NCBI GenBank assembly: GCA_017882705.1
Contig: JADGOZ010000077.1
Location: 1 to 47,418 of the forward strand
DNA: 47,418 nucleotides
From: Candidatus Nanopelagicales bacterium
GTDB lineage: Bacteria; Actinomycetota; Actinomycetes; S36-B12; CAIYMF01
Direction of reading: 5' to 3'
Shown: positions 42,375 to 47,418 of the stretch, in pieces
How positions within the stretch are numbered: the first letter of the stretch is position 1
How the letters are laid out: each line of letters begins with the position of its first letter
Program-made: the position numbers and the translations under genes
The notes under the pieces: generated by a model
Databases searched by the model: none
What the model was told of the DNA's origin: nothing
The model's input: only the letters and a program-made list of their open reading frames with translations

Positions 42375-44111
42375 CTACTCGACGGGCAGGGTCGCGATGA
42401 GCTTCTCGAGCCTGACGGTGTCGGCCTCGGTCCAGCCGGGGGGCTGCGTCACCTGGGCGAAGGCCGCGGGCATCGAGGTCCCGTAGTTGTGGCCCTGCCC
42501 CTGCGGCACGTCGACGCCGGTGAACTGGTCGACCGTCACCTGCAGGAACGTCAGGATCGGGTAGTAGCGCATGGTCGGCGTACGTCCCGGGCCGGGCGGC
42601 TCGGCGAGCCAGTCCGGCTCCTCGACGAGCAGCTGCGGGCTCCACCACACGACCGGGTCGTTCGCGTGCTGGAAGTAGGCGACCCGTGGGCCGCTCCACG
42701 CGCTCGCCGGCGTGGCGAGGTCCGTCGGCACGCCGGCGAAGCGGATCTGCTTGCCGGCCTCGTAGACCGGCTGCCACTGCGGCGACCCGGGCTCGCGGTC
42801 GGCGGAGATCCGTCCCCACGGCTGGCTGAAGTTGGGCGTCCCGACGAGCACCGCGCCCTGCGTCCGCGAGGTCAGGTCCGCGGCGTCCGGGAACGCGCCC
42901 TGGATCGAGAACGACCCGAGGCTCAGGCCGTAGGCGATCAGCTTGGGCCGCGTCGCCTGGGGGAGCTTGACCCAAGCGGCGTAGACGGCGTCGAACAGCG
43001 CGTTGCCGGCCTCCCGCGCCTTGTCGGCGTCGACGAGCGTGGAGATCCAGCTCGGCAGGAAGGAGTACTGGATGCCGACGATCGCGCTGTCGCCGCCCCA
43101 CTCGTACTCGACGCTGTCGACCGACTGCGGCTCGAGCCAGCCGGTGCCGGTGGTACCGGCCACGACGAGGACCTTGCGGCTGAACGCGTCGGTGCGCTCG
43201 AGCTCCTGGACGGCGATCTTGGCGCGGCCGGCCGCGGTGTCGGCGCCGTCGAGCCCCACGTAGACGCGGATCGGCTGGAGCGCGGGCTTGCCGGTGAAGT
43301 TCGTTATCTCGGTGGAGTTCGGGCCGCGGGCGACGAAGTTGCGCCCCTCCATGCCGAGGGTGCTCCACGGGGAGAACGACGCGCGCGACCCGGAGCGCAG
43401 CGCGGACGACGGCTGCTCGATGCCGTCGCGCGTGCTCGCGTTCGTCCCCGCGTAGATGTTGTTCATCGCGACGACGAAGGCGTTGAAGATCACGCCCGTG
43501 ACGGCGAAGTAGATGACGGCGCCGACGATGACGACGGCGCCGGTCCAGGCGACGGGCCGCGGGATGAAGCGTCCGAGGTGGCGCGCGATCCAGCCGTTGA
43601 AGCGGCGCAGCACCCGGCCCAGGAGCCAGCAACCGATCGCCACGGGTACGGCGACCACGGCGACCTCGAACGCCGTGGCGAGACCCTCGTCCGCCATGCC
43701 GACGAGCGTGCGCACCTCGTTCTGCCAGCCGACGCCGAGGAGCAGCGACACCACGAGGTAGATCGGTCCGATGATCGCGAGGCCCACCCACGCGCGGTGT
43801 TTGAACACCGGACCGCGCTCGCGCAGGGGGAACTGGCGGATGAGCCACGACAGGAAGCAGCCGAGGCCGTAGCCGAGCGCGGCGCCGATGCCCGCGATGA
43901 CGCCCTCGAACAGCCACGGGCGCGGCAGCAGCGACGGGGTGAGCGCCCACTGGAACGCCAGCGCGGCGAACACCAGGCCGAGGAAGTTCGGACGGCTGAA
44001 GAACCGACGCCACCACGAGACCGGTGCGGCACCGACCTCGTCGAGGTCGCCGGCACCGGCGGGTGCGGGGGCCGACGCAGGGCGTCTGCGGTTCTTCGGC
44101 GTGTTGCTCAC
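42375..44111 (-). CDS. Multipass membrane alpha/beta-hydrolase family protein
   Basis: 578 aa. The N-terminal half has about five membrane helices (residues ~35-215), and the C-terminal half is an alpha/beta-hydrolase-like domain with the nucleophile motif YGLSLGS (GxSxG). This is the architecture of actinobacterial membrane proteins assigned to the Abhydrolase_9 type, as I recall. The extracytoplasmic or cytoplasmic side of the domain is not determined. GTG 44111 follows TAGAGT by exactly 6 nt. The role may be lipid or envelope related; the substrate is unknown. Confidence 0.85.
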   Translation of the reverse strand: MSNTPKNRRRPASAPAPAGAGDLDEVGAAPVSWWRRFFSRPNFLGLVFAALAFQWALTPSLLPRPWLFEGVIAGIGAALGYGLGCFLSWLIRQFPLRERGPVFKHRAWVGLAIIGPIYLVVSLLLGVGWQNEVRTLVGMADEGLATAFEVAVVAVPVAIGCWLLGRVLRRFNGWIARHLGRFIPRPVAWTGAVVIVGAVIYFAVTGVIFNAFVVAMNNIYAGTNASTRDGIEQPSSALRSGSRASFSPWSTLGMEGRNFVARGPNSTEITNFTGKPALQPIRVYVGLDGADTAAGRAKIAVQELERTDAFSRKVLVVAGTTGTGWLEPQSVDSVEYEWGGDSAIVGIQYSFLPSWISTLVDADKAREAGNALFDAVYAAWVKLPQATRPKLIAYGLSLGSFSIQGAFPDAADLTSRTQGAVLVGTPNFSQPWGRISADREPGSPQWQPVYEAGKQIRFAGVPTDLATPASAWSGPRVAYFQHANDPVVWWSPQLLVEEPDWLAEPPGPGRTPTMRYYPILTFLQVTVDQFTGVDVPQGQGHNYGTSMPAAFAQVTQPPGWTEADTVRLEKLIATLPVE

Positions 44112-44117
44112 GCACGA

Positions 44118-44123
44118 ACTCTA
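44118..44123 (-). promoter_or_regulatory. -10 element, leaderless type (membrane hydrolase)
   Basis: On the minus strand TAGAGT ends exactly 6 nt before GTG 44111. Confidence 0.5.
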
Positions 44124-44133
44124 GAGGGAGACC

Positions 44134-45402
44134 TCAGCTGCGGGACTCGCTCGGTGCCGCACGCCCTGCCGGTGTCACCGCTACGTCGGGGTCGTCCCTC
44201 GGTCCGCGGTCGCGGGTCGCCCAGTAGACGAGGAAGGCGAGCGCGGTCCAGACGACGGTGCCGAGTCCGCCGCCGACGAGACCCGAGCGCGGTCCGAAGC
44301 GGTCGGCCGCCCAGCCGATGAGAGGAGCCCCGACGGGCGTGCCGCCGAAGAAGACGAGCGTGTAGATGCCCATGACCCGACCTCGTACCCAGTCCTCGGA
44401 GTGGGTCTGCAGGAAGCTCTGCGCCGATGTCGTGAACGTCATCGCGAGGATGCCGGCGAACGGCAGCACGAGGAGCATCGTGAGGTAGCTGGGCGCGAAG
44501 CCCACGAGGATCTCCACCGCGCCGAACGCGATCGCGGCCACGAACACGAGCCGCAGGGACACCCGGGTACGCCGGGCCGCGACGAGCGATCCCGCGAGGG
44601 CGCCGAAGGCGAGGAAGGTCGACATGAGGCCGAACGCCTCGGCGCCGAGCTCGAACTGCTGACGGGCCATGAGCGCCATCGTCATCTGGTAGTTCAGGCC
44701 GAACGTCGCGACGCCGAACGCGAGCGCCAGCACGAGGATGAGGTCGCGACGGGCCCGGACGTAGTGCAGCCCCTGCACGAGCCGGACGCTGCCGGCACGG
44801 CGCACCTGCGGGAACAGCTCGGAGCCGCGCATGAGCAGCAGCGCCAGGATGGTCACGCCGAACGACGCGGCGTTGAGGATGAAGACCCAGCCGCTGCCGA
44901 TGAGCGCGACCATCACGCCGGCGAGCGCGGGGCCGCCGAGGCGGGCCAGGTTGAACGACGCGCTGTTGAGCGCGATCGCGTTGGTGAGGTCGGCGGGGCT
45001 GACGATCTCGTTGACGAAGGCCTGACGCGCCGGGTTGTCGAGCGCGGAGGCGCAGCCGAGCAGGAAGGCGAAGACGTAGACCAGCGGCACGGTCGCGTGG
45101 CCGAGGATGGTGACGGCGCCGAGCGCGAGCGCGAGGAGCCCCATGACCGACTGCGTCCACACGAGCATCCGTCGGCGCGAGAAGCGGTCGGCGAGCGTGC
45201 CGCCCCAGAGCGAGAACATCAGGTAGGGCAGGAACTGCAGGCCCGTCGTGATGCCGAGCGCGACGCCGGACGTGCCGGACAGGTCGAGGACCAGCCAGTC
45301 CTGCGCGACGCGCTGCATCCACGTACCGGTGTTCGAGAGCACCTGGCCGGCGAAGTAGAGCCGGTAGTTGCGCACCGAGAGTGCGCGGAACATGGGGGTC
45401 AC
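44134..45402 (-). CDS. Major facilitator superfamily exporter (MFS_3/EntS-like)
   Basis: The ~422-aa, 12-helix transporter begins MFRALSVRNYRLYFAGQVLS, then NTGTWMQRVAQDWLVLDLSG, the signature start of this MFS exporter group. A motif A-like loop (WGGTLADRFSRRRML) follows. It exports drugs or siderophore-like compounds. GTG 45402 overlaps the marR stop (GTGA), so the two are co-translated; ATG 45393 is an alternative. The adjacent MarR regulator probably controls it. Confidence 0.92.
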   Translation of the reverse strand: MTPMFRALSVRNYRLYFAGQVLSNTGTWMQRVAQDWLVLDLSGTSGVALGITTGLQFLPYLMFSLWGGTLADRFSRRRMLVWTQSVMGLLALALGAVTILGHATVPLVYVFAFLLGCASALDNPARQAFVNEIVSPADLTNAIALNSASFNLARLGGPALAGVMVALIGSGWVFILNAASFGVTILALLLMRGSELFPQVRRAGSVRLVQGLHYVRARRDLILVLALAFGVATFGLNYQMTMALMARQQFELGAEAFGLMSTFLAFGALAGSLVAARRTRVSLRLVFVAAIAFGAVEILVGFAPSYLTMLLVLPFAGILAMTFTTSAQSFLQTHSEDWVRGRVMGIYTLVFFGGTPVGAPLIGWAADRFGPRSGLVGGGLGTVVWTALAFLVYWATRDRGPRDDPDVAVTPAGRAAPSESRS

Positions 45403-45833
45403 GAGTCGGCGAGCACCTCCAGCACAGGGAGGGCCGCGCGCAGGGCGGCGCGCTGCTCGCGGTCGAGACCGAGCAGGTGCCCGGCGAGCCACTCGTCGCG
45501 GCGTCGCCGGTCCTCGTAGAGGAGGGTGCGCGCGCGGTCGGTGAGGGACACGAGCTGCTGACGACCGTCGGTGGGATCGGGGGTGCGGTCGACGTAGCCG
45601 CCCTCGCTCAGGTTCGCGAGCACCTTCGTCATCGACGGCGGGCGCACCTGCTCGTGCGCTGCGAGGGCGCCCGGCGTGAGCGGGCCCATCCGCTCGAGGG
45701 TGGCGAGAACGCTGAGCTGGCCGAGCGGGAGGCCGTGATCGGCACGCTGCTGGCGCAGCCGCCGGGCCAGCCGCATGGTGGCCAGCCGCAGGTCGTGCGC
45801 GAGGTCGGCGGTGACCGCAGGACTGGGAGACAT
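45399..45833 (-). CDS. MarR-family transcriptional regulator of the MFS exporter
   Basis: The 144-aa winged-helix protein shows the HTH (LTPGALAAHEQVRPPSMTKV, then LANLSEGGYVDR) and the wing (RTPDPTDGRQQLVSLTDRA). It overlaps the MFS gene by 4 nt, a common repressor-exporter pair. It has no ribosome site but has TAGGCT exactly 6 nt before its ATG, within a palindrome (45836-45852), so it likely autoregulates a leaderless operon. Confidence 0.93.
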   Translation of the reverse strand: MSPSPAVTADLAHDLRLATMRLARRLRQQRADHGLPLGQLSVLATLERMGPLTPGALAAHEQVRPPSMTKVLANLSEGGYVDRTPDPTDGRQQLVSLTDRARTLLYEDRRRRDEWLAGHLLGLDREQRAALRAALPVLEVLADS

Positions 45834-45835
45834 GC

Positions 45836-45852
45836 CGTTAGCCTAACTAACG
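45836..45852. promoter_or_regulatory. MarR operator overlapping the -10
   Basis: CGTTAG-cctaa-CTAACG is a perfect 6-bp inverted repeat whose minus-strand reading contains the -10 TAGGCT (plus 45840-45845), 6 nt before the marR start. Repressor bound here would block transcription of marR-MFS. Confidence 0.65.
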
Positions 45853-45877
45853 ATCTCCGATCCGCCAACCGGGTGCC

Positions 45878-46698
45878 GTGGCACGCACGCCTCGCGCGGC
45901 GCGCACACCGCGCATCAGGTTGCACTGGGTGTGGGTGCGCGACCGCGGCAGGGCCGTCGAGTGGACGGAGGAGGGGCGCCCGTTGCGGATGACCGGGACG
46001 CACGAGGACGTCACCGAGCGCAAGGCCGCGAGCGACGAGCTCGTCAAGCTCGCGACGCACGACCCGCTGACCGGGCTGGCCAACCGGATCGCGGGTCTCG
46101 ACGAGGTCGCCCGGGCGCTCGGCTCGGCCCGGAGGTCGGGCCGCTCGATGGCCGTGCTGATGATGGACCTCGACAACTTCAAGAACGTCAACGACACCCT
46201 GGGGCATGGCACGGGCGACCAGCTGCTCCGTGCCGCCGCCGACCGCATCGCCGGCGTCGTGCGAGCCGGCGACCTGGTGGCCCGGCCAGGAGGGGACGAG
46301 GCTCCAGCTGAGCGAGCCGGGGTTGCTCGCCGTCCTCGACGACGACGCGCCTCAACCTGGCCAGCATCCGCGCGCGTGGTGTGCACCTCGCGCTGGACGG
46401 CTTCGGCACCGGCTACGCGTCGCTCACGTACCTGCGGCAGTTCCCGGTCGACCTGATCAAGATCGACAGCAGCTTCGTCACGCAGCTGACCACGAACGAC
46501 AACGACCGTCGCATCGTCGCCGGCATCATCGCTCTCGCCGGGAGCCTTTCCATCGCAGAGACGGCCGAGGGCGTCGAGCACGACGACCAGGCACAGGTCC
46601 TGCGTCGCCTGGGGTGCCCGTCCGCGCAGGGCTTCCTGTACTCGCGCGCGGTCCCGGCGGAGCAGCTCACCGCGCTCCTCGACCGCACGTTCGCCTGA
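45878..46698 (+). pseudogene. GGDEF-EAL gene remnant with internal deletion
   Basis: The frame starts inside a PAS domain (HWVWVRDRGRAVEWTEEGRP, HEDVTERKAASDEL), continues through most of a GGDEF domain (DPLTGLANRI, MMDLDNFKNVND, RPGGDE), then breaks at about 46302. The EAL part resumes in other frames (LQLSEPGLLAVLDDD, then GVHLALDGFGTGYASLTYLR and LIKIDSSFV) to TGA 46696-46698. The rest of the GGDEF domain and the EAL motif itself are gone, and the usual DDFGTG has become DGFGTG. It is almost surely inactive. The last part (46381-46698) is still an open frame. Confidence 0.85.
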
Positions 46699-46712
46699 AC
46701 GACGCCGCCTCG

Positions 46713-46754
46713 ACACGAAGAAGGCGGACCCGATCGGGTCCGCCTTCTTCGTGT
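46713..46754. terminator. Strong perfect hairpin, bidirectional terminator
   Basis: A 42-bp perfect palindrome (21-bp arms beginning ACACGAAGAAGGCGG) lies 14 bp after the remnant's stop and 122 bp after the convergent acyl-CoA dehydrogenase stop. It can serve both strands. Confidence 0.8.
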
Positions 46755-46875
46755 GCCGCTGCGCGCCCTCGTGAGGTCGCGCGTCGCGCTCGTGCCCGTC
46801 GTCGCCATGATCGCGACTTCAGGTCAGCACGTGCCCGTCAAGGGCGCTGATCATCCGGAGAGGTCAGAAGGTGGC

Positions 46876-47418
46876 CTAGAAGGACGCCTCGTCGAGGTCC
46901 ATGAGGTCGTTGTCGGCGCTCTCGGCGATCGAGCGCTCGGCGGACAGGACCGGGAAGCGCTGGTGGGCGAAGAACTTCGCCGCTGCGACCTTGCCCTGGT
47001 AGAACGCGACGTCCTTGTCCGACGGCGTGCCCGTGAGCGCGTCGAGTGCGACGGCGGCCTGACGCAGCAGCAGCCAGCCGACGACGAGGTCGCCGAGGCA
47101 GAGCAGCAGGCGGGTGGTGTTCTGACCGACCTTGTAGAGCTCCTTCGGGTCGGCCTGCGCCTTCATCGCGTAGCCGCCGAGCGCACCGACGATGCCCTGC
47201 ACGTCCTCGAGCGCCTTGCCCAGCATCTCGCGCTCGTGCACGAGCGTGCCGTTGCCGGCGTCGCCCTTCGCGAAGTCCTGGATCTCGCCGCCGAGACGGG
47301 TCAGCGCCTGGAACTGGTCGCGGACCATCTTGCGGAAGAACAGGTCGAGGCCCTGGATCGCCGTGGTGCCCTCGTAGAGGGTGTCGATCTTCGAGTCGCG
47401 GATGTACTGCTCGATCGG
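46876..47418 (-). CDS. Acyl-CoA dehydrogenase, C-terminal part
   Basis: The gene runs off the window; 180 residues up to TAG 46876-46878 are visible. The segment YIRDSKIDTLYEGTTAIQGL is the C-terminal helix region of the dehydrogenase domain, followed by an extended domain (about 130 residues, QALTRLGGEIQDFAKGD... to DLMDLDEASF) as in long ~600-aa acyl-CoA dehydrogenases with an acetyl-CoA dehydrogenase-like C-terminal domain. It oxidises fatty acyl-CoA in beta-oxidation with FAD. Chain length is unknown. Confidence 0.93.
   Translation of the reverse strand, partial: PIEQYIRDSKIDTLYEGTTAIQGLDLFFRKMVRDQFQALTRLGGEIQDFAKGDAGNGTLVHEREMLGKALEDVQGIVGALGGYAMKAQADPKELYKVGQNTTRLLLCLGDLVVGWLLLRQAAVALDALTGTPSDKDVAFYQGKVAAAKFFAHQRFPVLSAERSIAESADNDLMDLDEASF

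Noticed and set aside
46713-46754. Perfect 42-bp palindrome as a mobile repeat
   Set aside because: Length and ends differ from the repeat family, and its place between convergent genes is explained by termination.

Overview
This is about 47 kb of very GC-rich DNA (by eye near 70%) with an actinobacterial gene order, ssb-rpsR-rplI followed by dnaB, which usually lies close to the chromosomal origin. A mycothiol-dependent-type enzyme, a DUF2510 protein, a DUF222/HNH remnant, TTGTCCACA-type DnaA boxes and many leaderless-looking starts all fit Actinobacteria. Nocardioidaceae (Nocardioides/Aeromicrobium-like) is my best guess from general resemblance, not from a search. No tRNA, rRNA, CRISPR array or intact insertion sequence was seen.

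Layout. 1-1354: end of ssb, rpsR, rplI and a strong terminator. 1381-2548: a DUF559-type nuclease-fold gene (AbiEi-like N-terminus) bracketed by two 56-bp palindromic repeats. 2572-4517: low-molecular-weight phosphotyrosine phosphatase and a MATE exporter. 4518-6299: a leader with DnaA boxes, then dnaB. 6300-10381: a decayed gap, a GH3 glycosidase, a small NAD(P)-binding reductase and a divergent MarR regulator. 10429-15256: M13 metallopeptidase, AI-2E-family transporter, then two decayed loci. 15228-19258: GntR/FadR regulator divergent from a GlcD/GlcF-type 2-hydroxyacid oxidation operon with an isochorismatase-fold hydrolase. 19261-23627: SIS-domain remnant, PAS-PAS-GGDEF protein, DUF2510 membrane protein, PP2C/SpoIIE phosphatase. 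23692-25693: HisC-type aminotransferase and an EamA transporter with overlapping 3' ends. 25925-31808: cydABDC, encoding cytochrome bd oxidase and its assembly ABC transporter, with a possible leader peptide. 31876-37233: a truncated sigma-like ORF, then a three-gene 2-oxoacid dehydrogenase operon (E1alpha, E1beta, E2; no E3) and a serine hydrolase. 37283-47418: assorted single genes (mycothiol-dependent-type enzyme, acyl-CoA ligase, nitrilase-family amidase, DUF1801, dienelactone hydrolase, two membrane proteins, MFS with its MarR regulator), a deleted GGDEF-EAL gene and the C-terminal part of an acyl-CoA dehydrogenase.

Three themes run through the window. (1) Four near-identical-length (55-56 bp) long-stem palindromes with ends GTnACnG...CnGTnAC sit at gene ends. 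Two of them flank the DUF559 gene, which suggests a repeat family with a possible partner nuclease. (2) About a dozen transcription-unit-leading genes have an xAnnnT hexamer exactly 6 nt before the start codon, the signature of leaderless mRNAs. (3) There are many decayed genes and several single-base frameshifts, some of which may be sequencing indels in GC-rich runs.
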